From the NCBI GenBank assembly GCA_038230255.1, contig JBBRNP010000004.1:62001-126000 (forward strand): 64,000 nucleotides of DNA, given 5' to 3'. Position numbers and translations under genes: made by a program. The stretch is from AV40 sp038230255. GTDB lineage: Bacteria; Verrucomicrobiota; Verrucomicrobiia; Chthoniobacterales; UBA10450. The notes under the pieces were generated by a model. It made no database searches and had not been told where the DNA came from. It worked only from the letters and a program-made list of their open reading frames with translations. Positions 33,399 to 43,949 of the stretch are shown piece by piece (the stretch's first letter is position 1; each line of letters opens with the position of its first letter).

Positions 33399-36300
33399 CT
33401 AGGCCGCGCGCTTTGGACCCTGACCGAGCAGGCTCAGCTGCATCATTCCGATTTCGCCGCTGCCAGTGAGCTGCAAATTCGAAATCTCGAACGTTGGCGC
33501 GCCTTCGACGGCTGCGCCACCTGCGCTTGGGAGTTGCACGGATACCTGTTTCGAATTCGAGTTGAGCACAATCGACGAGATTTCGAACGAGGGCGAAAAC
33601 TCGACCGTGGCGATTTGGAATGGAGCCACGACTTGGACCGCGGCTTGTCCCTGCTGCGATGGCGTCAGTTGAAGCGGTGCGGCCGCGAAATCCGAAACCA
33701 GATGCAAACCTCCGACGGTGAACGAAGGCGATCCAACCACGCTTGGACGCTGCTGTTGCGATGGAGTGAGACGGACGCTTCCGAGTGTCCCTCCGGCAGG
33801 CTGGATTCGGGCAATCTCGAAAGTCACTTGTAGGTTCATCGCCGGCTGCGGAGAAGAGCCAGCCAGGCGCATCGTCACGATCTTTGAAGCAGGCCGTAAT
33901 TGCAGCGCGCCCATCTTGAAAGTTGGCGTGAGTTGCATGGACGCAATCTCGAAAGAGAAAGAGAGTTGGACGGCAGTTTGCATCGCGCCCGCTGGATGAG
34001 GTGCGCCACCTCGGCCGGCTGGAGCGGTTGGGATTTGGATCGGTTCAGGCATGTTTACTGGTGTGGTTGGTTCGTAAATTGGTGACTCGAAAACAGGCTC
34101 AACAGACGGCTCGCTAGGTTGACGAAGCGCGTCAAATCCGGCCGGTTCCGGTTCAGTGACGACTTCAATGATGGACGGTTCCTCCACAGGCGTCAACTGA
34201 GGAATCGGTTGGCCCTGACCCACGGGCTCGATCTCCGGCTCGGCAACGGCTTCCGTTTGTGCGAAGACGGGCCGAACTTCGGGTTCCGTAATCGTGGCAG
34301 CTTCGGCAAAGACCGGCTGAATTTCTGGGACCGTAATTTCTTCCGCCGGAGCGATGACTGGTTGCGGAATCTCAGCTGTGGCTATTTCTGGCTGCGGCAC
34401 GAACTGCGGAATTTCAACTTCCGGTAGCTCGGCCTGAGGCGCGAACCATTCCGGCTGCCCGACCAGTTCGCCAACAGCTTCCGTCGGCATCTCGCCCTGC
34501 TCAACAACCGGTCCGACCGCTTCGAATGTTTCTACCGTTGGCTCTAGTTCGAACCGATGCTCGCCGTTGCCCTCGACTGCAGGTTCCGGAGCCGTCTCAC
34601 CAAAGACGCGACTCGGCTTTCCAACTGGAACTACGGCGCGGCGGAGGGACGGTTCGGATGCTTTTAATTTGAGGGAGACCTGTCGCGGGCCGCCGCTCAA
34701 TCGTGGCATAACTTTCATTTCTTTGGGAGCCGCAGGTGCATATTCCATTCCTTCCAACTGCGGGCCGGTCGCTGGTGCGGCGCGGCGGAAACTTGGGAGA
34801 TGGATTCCGCGGCGGCGAACTTCGAATACAACGACCCATCCGATGACCCCAATGCCGGCCAAAACTAGAATGGCTGCGAACAAATTGCCGATTTCAAATT
34901 TTCCGCGCGAAAGTTCGCCAACATGCGCCGGAGCCAGCGCGGTTGCGGGAGTAGCCGATGCCGCGGCAACCACCGTTGCTTTCGCGGGGGCAACCGGCGG
35001 CACTGCCGCCTGAGCAGGCGCTTTGGCGGGCTGGGACTTCGCAACGACCGGTTCTTGGCGCGTAATGGGGACCGCTGCGGACGATGCTGGCGCACCAGCC
35101 GCTGCGACCGGCGTTTCTACGACAGGTGAAAAATTGGGAGCGGGCGACGTCGGAATCTCTTCAGGTCTGGCTGGACTGCCTGCTGCGAGTGATCCAGGCG
35201 CGGCGCCGGAGGATTCTGTGATGGCGGTGCTGGCGGCGGCCTCTTCCGGTTTGGGAGCGGTCGCTTCCATTCCCGCAATCGCGGGCGCGGCGGTCTTGGT
35301 TTTAGCGTCGGCTGCCTTACCCTTCGCAGCCGCTCCAGGAATTGGGCTTGGTTCTATTGCCGGACTCGATTCGGTCTGCGCTTCTGCCAAAGCGGTGGCG
35401 GCCTCGGCGGCCGGTGCCGGCGATGTCGCAAGCGCCGGGCTTTGCATCCAGCCAAGATCGTAAAAAGAATCCGCGAAAACGACGTTCAGCGCGGGCGAAT
35501 AAATTTTCTTGGCAGAAGTAATCCAATCGGTCGCTTTGGTTGGATTGTTATGCTTAAACTCCCATGCGGCCTGCGCGTAATAAAGAGCCGGCGTGTCGCC
35601 GGTAAATTGAAACTGCTCCATCAACTTTTGGGCGCGACTGTCTTTGCCCTCGAGCAACCATGTCATGTAGACGTTGAATTTGATGAGCTGCGCCGCCTCG
35701 CCTTTGTCTCCGCCGGGTACCTTGCCCAAGAGCGCTTCGAATCGTTCGCGCGCGGTGGCGTAGTCCTTTTTCTTCAACGGTACCAACGCCAGATTGAATT
35801 GGGCCTGCCGGAATTTTGAATCGGCTTTCAATGCTTTTTTGAATTCAGCTTCGGCCTGATCGAACTGCTTTTGCTCGAGCAGAATTTCGCCGCGCAAATT
35901 CAAAGTCGCCGGCTGGTTCGCATCGGCTGCGTCCGCGTCATCGATAAACTTGCGGGCCGCGACAAAGTCGCGTTGCTGATAAGCCTGCCGCGCCTGTTCG
36001 ACGCGGGAGCGAGCAAACGCCTTGCCCTTGGCCGCGCGCTCGGCTGCGGTGGTCAACTCCAGCGCGGCGCGTGATTGGCCGGCCTGTTTTTGCAGCCAAC
36101 CTACTTCGTAAAGCGACTCGGCAAAAAGCTTGTTCAGTTGCGGCGAAAAATTCTTTTCCGCTTGCGCCATCCAATCCTTCGCTTCCTTTGTCTTGCTTTG
36201 CTGAAGTGCGATGGCTGCGTTCGCGTAATGGACAGCCGGCGTGTCCGGAGAAAGCTCGAACTTGGCCAGAATCGAGTCGACCATGTTCTCCTTGTTCTCG

Positions 36301-36746
36301 AGCAAATAGGTCAGCAAGATTTTGTACTGAATGAGTTGCGTCGCTTCGCCCTGCAGCTCAGTCGCGTTGCTCGAAAGTAACTCCTGAAAACGAGTGCGCG
36401 CCCCAGTCCAATCCTTTCGTAGAAATGGAATTTCGGCCAAATTGAAGCGAGCGTTCCAAAATTTCGAATCGATCCGCAACGCTTCGTGCAGCGCTCCCTC
36501 GGCTTTGTCGTAGATCCCCTGGCGCATCATGATCACGCCACGCAAATTTTGCGATTCGGCGAGGTCTGGTTGACGCGCGTCAATTGCGTCGAGTTCTTTC
36601 AGTGCTTCCGGAAAATTATTCGCGTCGAATGCTCGAAAAGCTTTGTCGTACATTGCTTCGAGTTCCGCTTTCGAGGGAGCAACGTTGTCCGCTGCCAAGG
36701 AACCGAGCACCAACACTGCGACCGCCGCGATTTTCCGGATCTTCAT
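33399..36746 (-). CDS. Large exported TPR protein with transmembrane helix and C-terminal beta-type repeats
   Basis: A 1115-residue protein with no single family match I know. After a signal peptide (MKIRKIAAVAVLVLGSLAA), residues ~28-220 and ~247-436 are two similar TPR blocks that end with the same signature (SPQLNKLFAESLYEVGW and SPALNVVFADSFYDLGW), so the N-terminal half is an internal duplication. An Ala/Pro/Lys linker follows (~437-610), then one transmembrane helix (~621-641) with a basic flank, then a Pro/Glu/Val-rich stretch. Residues ~921-1115 hold about eight short repeats of the type FEIxxxQLTP (for example SFEIASMQLTPTF, TFEISNLQLTGSG). Gene ends in the gap of the shared terminator. 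Function unknown; a cell-envelope scaffold is plausible. Confidence 0.75.
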   Translation of the reverse strand: MKIRKIAAVAVLVLGSLAADNVAPSKAELEAMYDKAFRAFDANNFPEALKELDAIDARQPDLAESQNLRGVIMMRQGIYDKAEGALHEALRIDSKFWNARFNLAEIPFLRKDWTGARTRFQELLSSNATELQGEATQLIQYKILLTYLLENKENMVDSILAKFELSPDTPAVHYANAAIALQQSKTKEAKDWMAQAEKNFSPQLNKLFAESLYEVGWLQKQAGQSRAALELTTAAERAAKGKAFARSRVEQARQAYQQRDFVAARKFIDDADAADANQPATLNLRGEILLEQKQFDQAEAEFKKALKADSKFRQAQFNLALVPLKKKDYATARERFEALLGKVPGGDKGEAAQLIKFNVYMTWLLEGKDSRAQKLMEQFQFTGDTPALYYAQAAWEFKHNNPTKATDWITSAKKIYSPALNVVFADSFYDLGWMQSPALATSPAPAAEAATALAEAQTESSPAIEPSPIPGAAAKGKAADAKTKTAAPAIAGMEATAPKPEEAAASTAITESSGAAPGSLAAGSPARPEEIPTSPAPNFSPVVETPVAAAGAPASSAAVPITRQEPVVAKSQPAKAPAQAAVPPVAPAKATVVAAASATPATALAPAHVGELSRGKFEIGNLFAAILVLAGIGVIGWVVVFEVRRRGIHLPSFRRAAPATGPQLEGMEYAPAAPKEMKVMPRLSGGPRQVSLKLKASEPSLRRAVVPVGKPSRVFGETAPEPAVEGNGEHRFELEPTVETFEAVGPVVEQGEMPTEAVGELVGQPEWFAPQAELPEVEIPQFVPQPEIATAEIPQPVIAPAEEITVPEIQPVFAEAATITEPEVRPVFAQTEAVAEPEIEPVGQGQPIPQLTPVEEPSIIEVVTEPEPAGFDALRQPSEPSVEPVFESPIYEPTTPVNMPEPIQIPTAPAGRGGAPHPAGAMQTAVQLSFSFEIASMQLTPTFKMGALQLRPASKIVTMRLAGSSPQPAMNLQVTFEIARIQPAGGTLGSVRLTPSQQQRPSVVGSPSFTVGGLHLVSDFAAAPLQLTPSQQGQAAVQVVAPFQIATVEFSPSFEISSIVLNSNSKQVSVQLPSAGGAAVEGAPTFEISNLQLTGSGEIGMMQLSLLGQGPKRAA

Positions 36747-36848
36747 GCCTGCTCAAATCAAACCTTTTCGAAAGCCCGATTACAAGCCTAAATTTCAACG
36801 CTGGAAGAGGATTTTTCCGGGCGCCAAAGCAGCAGGAATTAAGCCCTT

Positions 36849-37616
36849 TCAGGTGTTGAGATTTGCGACTATCCGCAGGCCTTCCAGAGTAAGATTTGGA
36901 TGGACGGCGTCGATTTCGCGCAGCCGGGCCCCGATCAAATCCGCATATCCGCCGGTGGCTACCACATGCACCTTTTTGCTGGGGAAACGCTCGGCCTTGA
37001 TCCTGGCAATGATCTCCCGCACCAGGCCACGATAGCCAATTATCGCGCCGGAACGCATCGCCTCGATCGTCGATTTTCCCACCGCTGAGCGCGGTTCCTT
37101 CAGAGAGAGCTTTGGTAATAAAGCTGTGCGCTGATAAAGAAAGTTGGTCATCGATTCCAGGCCGGGCGCAATCACCCCGCCAATGTACTTTCGTTGCGAA
37201 GAAACGATGTCGAAAGTCACCGCCGTTCCGAAATCAACTACGATCGCCGGGCATCCATAAATCGCCGCGACCGCTGCCGCATTCGCCAAGCGATCTGCTC
37301 CAATTGTTTTCGGATTTGGATAATCGATTCCAACCCCGAGTTCGACCTGCGGCGTTAACCACAAAATTTTCGATCGCTTCGCCACTTTCCGGACCGCGCC
37401 ATTTTTCTTCGGCACGACCGAGCAAACAACGAAGATGTCGATCTTGTGTCGTCCCGCGAATCGTTGAAGCATCGGAGCGTTGAAGTCTCCGGTGGGAACG
37501 CGCGTCGGTTTCGAAATACGCCGCCGCGTGGCGAACGCGATTTTGGTGAACGAGTTGCTGATATCGATCAGCAGGTAATTTGTCGCACCCACGAAATGCG
37601 ACTTCACTGCCAACAC
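36849..37616 (-). CDS. coaX: Type III pantothenate kinase
   Basis: A 255-residue ASKHA-fold kinase. CoaX marks are the phosphate loop LLIDISNSFTK (residues 15-25; the usual DxGN is here DISN, with Ser for Gly), DYPNPKTIGADRLANAAA and VVDFGTAVTFDIV, then the GGVIAPGL segment. It phosphorylates pantothenate in the first step of coenzyme A synthesis, is not feedback-inhibited by CoA and needs a monovalent cation. Length is normal. Its N-terminus is ~12 residues longer than the motif requires, so translation may begin further in. It is divergent from hemB. Confidence 0.92.
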   Translation of the reverse strand: MLAVKSHFVGATNYLLIDISNSFTKIAFATRRRISKPTRVPTGDFNAPMLQRFAGRHKIDIFVVCSVVPKKNGAVRKVAKRSKILWLTPQVELGVGIDYPNPKTIGADRLANAAAVAAIYGCPAIVVDFGTAVTFDIVSSQRKYIGGVIAPGLESMTNFLYQRTALLPKLSLKEPRSAVGKSTIEAMRSGAIIGYRGLVREIIARIKAERFPSKKVHVVATGGYADLIGARLREIDAVHPNLTLEGLRIVANLNT

Positions 37617-37673
37617 GCAGCGCCGTCAAGTAGTGAACTTGCGACGTAATCCGCAAACGCGTAGCCTCGTCGC

Positions 37674-38644
<971 letters not shown>

Positions 38645-38660
<16 letters not shown>

Positions 38661-39370
38661 CGAGTCGTAACGGCGAAACAGAGGCGCATGCTGGGCTGAA
38701 ACGCCTGGCGCTCGTTTGGGCGCAGAGGCAAGGCTACTCGGCGTGTGCGATGGAAGTCACTTTGCCGCGCTGTCGATATCGCGCAGACATGGCGGCATAT
38801 CGCCAGAGCGGAAAACAAACAGGCGTCACCGCAATTTTCGAGTGCAAACAAGCGATGGTCGACCTCCGACGTGACAACGGATGCACTTCTACAACGATGC
38901 GGCGTCTCGAAAAAGTTCATCAACGTCGTGAGATTCTGGAGAGAACTCTGCGGGTTCATTATCCAGCCCTCCGCGTCGCCGATTCGCTCTTCGCCGAATT
39001 CGATTCGCACAATTTCAGTGCGATCGAGCACCGCGGTTATAAACAGGTCGTGCGCCAAATGCAGGCATTACAGAACCGGCTTTTCGACTGCACGAAATTC
39101 GAAACGCTAATTCGCTATCGCTGCGCAAATCTGTTTTTTCTCGTTTTGCCTAAGGAATTGTTTCGCGAGTCCGAAATTCCGATCGGCTGGGGCGCGTTAA
39201 TTGAATCGAACGGCGAGTTGGTCCTGGCCCGCAAACCGGCGTGGCACGAAACAGAGCCCGAAAGTCAGCTGCGCGTTTTGGAGCGGATCGCCATAGCCGG
39301 CACCCGCGTCTTAAATCGACAACACGAGATCACCTTCGAACAGATCACGCGCGCAGGTTGTCGATCTTAG
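38645..39370 (+). CDS. Uncharacterised PD-(D/E)XK nuclease-like protein
   Basis: The frame is open further upstream inside hemB, but ATG 38645 gives a 241-residue chain that overlaps the hemB stop by 16 bp. The N-terminal region has the pattern of a PD-(D/E)XK restriction-like fold: helix 1 (GLKRLALVWAQRQG), a strand with Glu37, RADMAAY with Asp48, and a strand AIFECKQA with Glu66-x-Lys68. A charged helix and a strand LFFLVLPKELF follow. This resembles MmcB-like DNA repair proteins in motif order; a nuclease or DNA-binding role is inference. The 3' end overlaps the convergent gpmI stop by 4 bp and contains an exact TGTCGATCTT. Confidence 0.7.
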
Positions 39371-40902
39371 CCGCGTCTCACCAGTAAGTTGCGCCCGGTC
39401 ATTTCTTTCGGCTTTTCCATTTCGAGCAAAAACAGAAGCGTCGGTGCAACATCGGCCAGAATCCCGTCTTGGCATTGAAATTGCCCGGCGTCCTGGGCCG
39501 CGTAAATGAAATGAACAAGGTTGGTGGTGTGCGCGGTATTGGGTGAGCCGTCGGGATTTCGCATCTGCTCGCAATTGCCGTGGTCAGCGGTGAGGATGCA
39601 TTTGCCGTCGAGCTCAAGCAGTTTCGGAATAATCCGGCTGCAACATTCATCTACCGTTTCGACCGCTTTGATACCGGCTTTCACGACGCCGGTGTGACCA
39701 ACCATATCGGGATTGGCAAAGTTGAGGATGATCAGATCGAATTTGCCGAGGCGTGCGAGAAGTTCGTCCGTTAGCTCAAACGCACTCATTTCGGGCTGCA
39801 AATCGTAAGTCGCCACTTTCGGCGATGGGACGAGTTTCCGCTCCTCGCCCGGAAAAGGCTTTTCGACTCCGCCATTAAAGAAATAGGTGACGTGCGCGTA
39901 CTTTTCGGTCTCGGCGATGCGCAGCTGCGATTTGCCCGCGGCGCTCACCAGTTCGCCGAGAATGTTTTTGAGGTCTTGCGAAGGAAAAATGAATGGCGCC
40001 TGAAAGCGAACGTCGTACTCCGTTAAAGACGTGAACTTGACTTGCGGCCACACTTCGCGGTCAAAGCCATCGAAGTCCTTGAACAGAAACGCTTGCGATA
40101 ATTGGCGCGCGCGATCGGCTCTGAAGTTGAAAAACAAAACGACATCGCCATCGCGAACGCGTTGCTCGTTCGCCTGAGAAAAAATCAGCGGCGGCATGAA
40201 CTCATCCGTCTTGCCCGCGCGATATTGTCGAGCAACAGCGTTCGATGGTGAATCTTTGCAAATTTCACCTCGTCCAAGAACGACTGCGTCCCACGCTTTC
40301 TTGGCCCGGTCCCAGCGCCGATCGCGATCCATCGCGAAATACCGTCCGACAACAGTCACAATTTGCGCGCCGCTTTCGCGAAGTTGTTCTTCGCATATTT
40401 TTAAGTACTCGCGTCCGCCGGTGGGCGACGAATCGCGACCGTCGGTAAACGCATGCACGAAAATCTCGTCGACTCCGGCGGCTTTGGCCGCATTCGCGAG
40501 CGCGATCATGTGGTCGTAATGGCTGTGGACACCACCGTCAGAAACGAGGCCTAACAAATGGAGTCGATGGCTACGCGCGGCTGCGAAAGTTTCCTGCGCG
40601 ACACTATTATGTTTAAACTCTCCATCGACGATCGCCTTATTGATTCGCGTAAGGTCCTGGAGAACGATGCGGCCCGCGCCCAAATTCAGATGCCCGACTT
40701 CCGAGTTGCCCATTTGGCCTTCGGGCAAACCAACATCCGATCCGCTCGCGCTGAGTTTACTTCCCGGATAGTCACGATAGAGCTGGTCGTGAAAGGGTGT
40801 CCTGGCAAGAAGGGTGGCGTCGCCATTTTGCTCGCGTGATTTCTTGCCGCCTGGGTTGATGCCCCAGCCATCACGAATGATGAGAATCACCGGGCCGGCC
40901 AT
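39367..40902 (-). CDS. gpmI: 2,3-bisphosphoglycerate-independent phosphoglycerate mutase
   Basis: A 511-residue GpmI of usual size, alkaline phosphatase fold with an inserted transferase domain. The first metal site is IIRDGWG (residues 8-14), nucleophile Ser67 is in GNSEVGHLNLGAGR, and the second metal cluster reads ILTADHGNCEQM near the C-terminus. It interconverts 3- and 2-phosphoglycerate with two Mn2+ ions in glycolysis. It stands alone on the minus strand, head to head with the degenerate alkaline phosphatase gene 85 bp away, an unrelated member of the same superfamily. Confidence 0.96.
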   Translation of the reverse strand: MAGPVILIIRDGWGINPGGKKSREQNGDATLLARTPFHDQLYRDYPGSKLSASGSDVGLPEGQMGNSEVGHLNLGAGRIVLQDLTRINKAIVDGEFKHNSVAQETFAAARSHRLHLLGLVSDGGVHSHYDHMIALANAAKAAGVDEIFVHAFTDGRDSSPTGGREYLKICEEQLRESGAQIVTVVGRYFAMDRDRRWDRAKKAWDAVVLGRGEICKDSPSNAVARQYRAGKTDEFMPPLIFSQANEQRVRDGDVVLFFNFRADRARQLSQAFLFKDFDGFDREVWPQVKFTSLTEYDVRFQAPFIFPSQDLKNILGELVSAAGKSQLRIAETEKYAHVTYFFNGGVEKPFPGEERKLVPSPKVATYDLQPEMSAFELTDELLARLGKFDLIILNFANPDMVGHTGVVKAGIKAVETVDECCSRIIPKLLELDGKCILTADHGNCEQMRNPDGSPNTAHTTNLVHFIYAAQDAGQFQCQDGILADVAPTLLFLLEMEKPKEMTGRNLLVRRG

Positions 40903-40987
40903 ATGCGCGCACTCTGCCGATGATTATGAAGTCGGACAAGCGGTTCTTTCGTTGACAACAGAACTCGCGCGCAGATACATCGCGCTG

Positions 40988-42259
40988 ATGAAGTGGCGCA
41001 ATCAACTGCTCGCAATTTTGTGCCTCGCTGTTTTCGCAGGATTGGGCGTTCTTTACTTCCAGCATTGGGTCGTGCAGAAGCCGTTCGGAATAATTCTTAT
41101 TATCGGTGAAGGGCTGGCGCCGGAACGCATTGCGCTGACTCGCGTTTTTGTCGGAGGATCCGATGCCCGTTTGGCCCTCGATGGAATGCCAAACGTCGCC
41201 CTGGTAACTAATCACTCCAGAGATTTCGCGGTCTCCGATCCGGCAGCAGCAGCGAGCGCTCTGGCGACCGGAATCAAGGTCAGCAATCGTTCTCTCTCAG
41301 TGGATTCCACCGGCAAACCGCTCACAAACATTATCGAATTGGCGCGCGGCCGGGGACGCGCGACGGGTTTGGTGACAAATGGATCGCTGACGAACGCGAC
41401 CTGCGCGGCGTTTTACGCGCATGCGACCAACGCGACCGATACTGATCAAGTGGCGCGTCAACTCGTCGAAAGCGGCAAGATCGATCTCTGCTTGGGAATG
41501 AGCACTGTTGAATTTGTTCCCGAAGCAAAACAGGGACGACGACAAGACAACCGTGACTTGCTGCTCGAATTGCGCCAAAATGGCTTTGAGATTGTCCGGA
41601 CCCGGGCTGAGCTGGAGTCGATTCCGGTCTGGCGGCTGCCAAAACTTTTCGGAGCGTTTGCTGACGGAGATAACGTCAGCGATCAAGGTGCGTGGAATGA
41701 GGAGCCTGCTTTGTCCGACATGGTGCGACGCGCTATCGAATTGTTGCAATATAATCAGCGCGGTTACCTGCTTATCGTCGACGCAGCCCGCATGCGAAAA
41801 GCGGCCGAAGCGAATGACGCGGAGAAAACCTTGACCGAAACCGCCGAACTCGATCGTACACTAATGACGGTGCAACGTTACGCCGGACCAAAATCGACAA
41901 TCATTGTGTGCGGCGACACAGCGATCGGCGGCTTGCATGCCAACGGTTTCCCATTTCGCAAGGACAGCGGAATTGCGTTACTCGGATTGAATCCGTCCGG
42001 TGAACCATGGATTACTTGGGCGACTGGTCCAAAAGGAGCGCAGTCATACGGCGCTGCAAGAAGTCCGGAGAAAGAAACATCCGGTAACGCGGAGAGCGGA
42101 ACGCGAAAGGAGCAAACGGAACCGGCGGCGTTTTATACCAAATCAGCCCTCGAGACGGTGGATGATGTCGTTTCATTCGGAAGCGGCCCAGGCACCGAAG
42201 GGTTACATGGCACTATTGATAACACGCAAATTTTCAAAATCCTTCGAGACGAGCTTTAG
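40988..42259 (+). CDS. Alkaline phosphatase-like protein with lost catalytic and metal residues
   Basis: ATG 40988 begins a single N-terminal anchor or signal helix (LLAILCLAVFAGLGVLYF), giving 423 residues exposed outside the cytoplasm. The order of alkaline phosphatase blocks is kept but key residues are changed: metal loop GIILIIGEGLA (Glu for Asp), nucleophile loop VSDPAAAASALATG with Pro85 where Ser/Thr belongs, VDAARMRKAAEANDA without the Asp-His-x-x-His pair, VCGDTAIGG where TADHETGG is expected, and ALETVDDV without the closing HTGEDV. GLVTNGSLTNATCAAFYAHAT is otherwise well kept. This points to a pseudo-phosphatase, perhaps a binding protein. A terminator lies 34 bp after the stop. 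Confidence 0.82.
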   Translation: MKWRNQLLAILCLAVFAGLGVLYFQHWVVQKPFGIILIIGEGLAPERIALTRVFVGGSDARLALDGMPNVALVTNHSRDFAVSDPAAAASALATGIKVSNRSLSVDSTGKPLTNIIELARGRGRATGLVTNGSLTNATCAAFYAHATNATDTDQVARQLVESGKIDLCLGMSTVEFVPEAKQGRRQDNRDLLLELRQNGFEIVRTRAELESIPVWRLPKLFGAFADGDNVSDQGAWNEEPALSDMVRRAIELLQYNQRGYLLIVDAARMRKAAEANDAEKTLTETAELDRTLMTVQRYAGPKSTIIVCGDTAIGGLHANGFPFRKDSGIALLGLNPSGEPWITWATGPKGAQSYGAARSPEKETSGNAESGTRKEQTEPAAFYTKSALETVDDVVSFGSGPGTEGLHGTIDNTQIFKILRDEL

Positions 42260-42292
42260 AAAACGGACCTAACTGGACCACTAAAAAAAGAA

Positions 42293-42313
42293 ACCCACCC
42301 GAGATCGGTGGGT
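42293..42313. terminator. Intrinsic terminator between convergent genes
   Basis: ACCCACC (42293-42299) and GGTGGGT (42307-42313) form a 7-bp stem with a 7-nt loop. On the minus strand it is followed by TTCTTTTTTTAG, a good T-run, so it mainly ends the gene at 42345-43025; on the plus strand the flank CTCCTTAAATT is weaker. Confidence 0.85.
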
Positions 42314-42344
42314 CTCCTTAAATTAAATCGTCCGGTGGCGACCG

Positions 42345-43025
42345 TTATTCGCTGACCAAGGGAACGAAAACAAACGGCGGTGGATCAGGAAGAGTTGGCG
42401 GCGGTCCTTCCTCTGGAGGTCCTTCCGCAACTTCCTTAGCCTCCTTGCCTCCGCCGAAATCTTTCGCGTCTTTCCCATCGACACCAGCCTCACCACCACC
42501 TGCCAAAGCGGTGTTGGCAATGGTCAGTTTAGCATTCGAGTAAACTGCGAGCTGCGCAATCTTTCCGGAGTTGGCAACGTGAAAAGTGAATTTGACGTAT
42601 TTCGCTTCCGTGGGACCGACGTTCATCTTGGTGACTTTTGCAGTCAGGTCTTGTTTCGCGATTTGATGCCATTGCGAGCTGCCAGCAGCCAACTTCGAAT
42701 TCGAAGTGGAGACCGTGACAGTCCCAGTGGTGCCCTGGTTGATAAACGAAATCACATCAAAGTTCTCGATCTTGGAAAGCGAGAGCACGAGCTCGCTATT
42801 TCCATCCGGCAGCGTGTAGCCAAATGTCGGGTGGTCTGAAATGAGAGCAACTTGGGCAAGATTGTCGTCGATGCGGGCACCGATGCTGAAGCGCGCGATA
42901 TTTCGCGCGTAAACAGGCGATGTTTCGGTCGAGACGATTTCGCCGCCGAACAGCTGTCCGCTAGCGAGAACAAGACCGCAGACCAAGGTCATAACACGAG
43001 TAAAGGAAGAGAAGGATGCGCTCAT
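42345..43025 (-). CDS. Secreted protein of unknown family with a discoidin-like beta region
   Basis: A 226-residue protein if started at ATG 43025 (an alternative Met is at 43034). A signal peptide (VMTLVCGLVLASGQLFG) precedes a beta-rich region with SPVYARNIARFSIGA, FGYTLPDGNSELVLSLSKI and YVKFTFHVANSGKIAQLAVY, which resembles F5/8 type C (discoidin) sugar-binding sandwiches in strand pattern. The tail is Gly/Lys/Glu then Pro-rich (PPPTLPDPPPF). No catalytic motif is seen. It may bind surface glycan; that is inference. A strong terminator follows. Confidence 0.7.
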   Translation of the reverse strand: MSASFSSFTRVMTLVCGLVLASGQLFGGEIVSTETSPVYARNIARFSIGARIDDNLAQVALISDHPTFGYTLPDGNSELVLSLSKIENFDVISFINQGTTGTVTVSTSNSKLAAGSSQWHQIAKQDLTAKVTKMNVGPTEAKYVKFTFHVANSGKIAQLAVYSNAKLTIANTALAGGGEAGVDGKDAKDFGGGKEAKEVAEGPPEEGPPPTLPDPPPFVFVPLVSE

Positions 43026-43223
43026 AATTTCCATACCTACAAAAACGATAATACGTCAGGCGGCCACGCCTTGGCAATATAATTCTTTCCCGAGGTCGAA
43101 AATTTTCTCAACCAAGTCTTCTGCACACCGGCATTGGCCGGTTACCATGGCGGCAACCCTGCGGGCTACCCGTTTGAAGCGCGGCGCGGAAAGCCGGCTC
43201 GTCACGCGGCCTTGCGTGAGTAA

Positions 43224-43841
43224 TTACAACCTGCTCGCAACTCGTCGCCCACCCAGAGATTCGTTCTTGGCGTAGAGTGTCGAGGTGGCGGCGGCGCGAA
43301 ATTTTTGTCCACCAGCGTAAGCGTAGAGCGGAATATAAGACCGCCTGCCCCAGCGGTCAGCGCGACATGCGGCCCAATTAATCGTGGGATCGAGTATATA
43401 TGTGCCTTCAGCAGTATTCCACTCCAGCCAAGCATGGGTCTTACGGCTGGTAGGAAGACGCTTGCCAATGACGAGTCGGACGTTTTGCACTCCCCGTGAA
43501 TGCATGGCGTCATAAAGGGCGACCGCTTTTCCTTTGCAGTCGGCAAACACACCATTCTGAACTTCATCGGGTGTTTTCCATTCCGTGGAAAAACCGTAGG
43601 GAATTGCACGCAGATCTCCGATCCAGTGGTTTACCAAGGAGAATGACAAATTTTGCTCTTTATGACCGGCCGCGGAAGTTAGGATCGGCTGGATCCGCGT
43701 CATTTGGCGGTCGTAAGGGGTCGAGTGGACGCTGATGTAGTTTGATTGGGCAAAGGCGGAGAGGCAGGAGAGGCAAAAAAGGGCAAATCCAACGAAGCCA
43801 ACTTGGCGGAGAGTGTAAGGGCGGATGCTTATTGTAACCAT
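43224..43841 (-). CDS. Exported transglutaminase-like cysteine peptidase-fold protein
   Basis: A 205-residue protein from ATG 43841 with a signal peptide (VGFVGFALFCLSCLSAFAQ). A transglutaminase-like core is marked by Cys102 in GVFADCKGKAVAL, His136 in KTHAWLEW and Asp151 in YILDPTINW, the standard Cys-His-Asp triad and spacing. Such bacterial domains act as peptidases, amidases or crosslinkers in the envelope. The segment before the core (FSLVNHWIGDLRAIPYGF) is typical of the family. It is divergent from the first glycosyltransferase gene and its leader region overlaps that gene's upstream frame. Confidence 0.82.
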   Translation of the reverse strand: MVTISIRPYTLRQVGFVGFALFCLSCLSAFAQSNYISVHSTPYDRQMTRIQPILTSAAGHKEQNLSFSLVNHWIGDLRAIPYGFSTEWKTPDEVQNGVFADCKGKAVALYDAMHSRGVQNVRLVIGKRLPTSRKTHAWLEWNTAEGTYILDPTINWAACRADRWGRRSYIPLYAYAGGQKFRAAATSTLYAKNESLGGRRVASRL

Positions 43842-43949
43842 AATATCTATAATCACTATAAGCACGGGGTGTGCCACGCCCCGATACCCAAACTCCGCTT
43901 GGCAATACCATTGAATCGGTCAAACTCACTTGCCCCTGCGCCGCACAAC

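Noticed and set aside
40814..40987. Upstream extension of the pseudo-phosphatase gene
   Set aside because: It overlaps the gpmI 5' end and puts charged residues before the membrane helix; ATG 40988 is the natural start.
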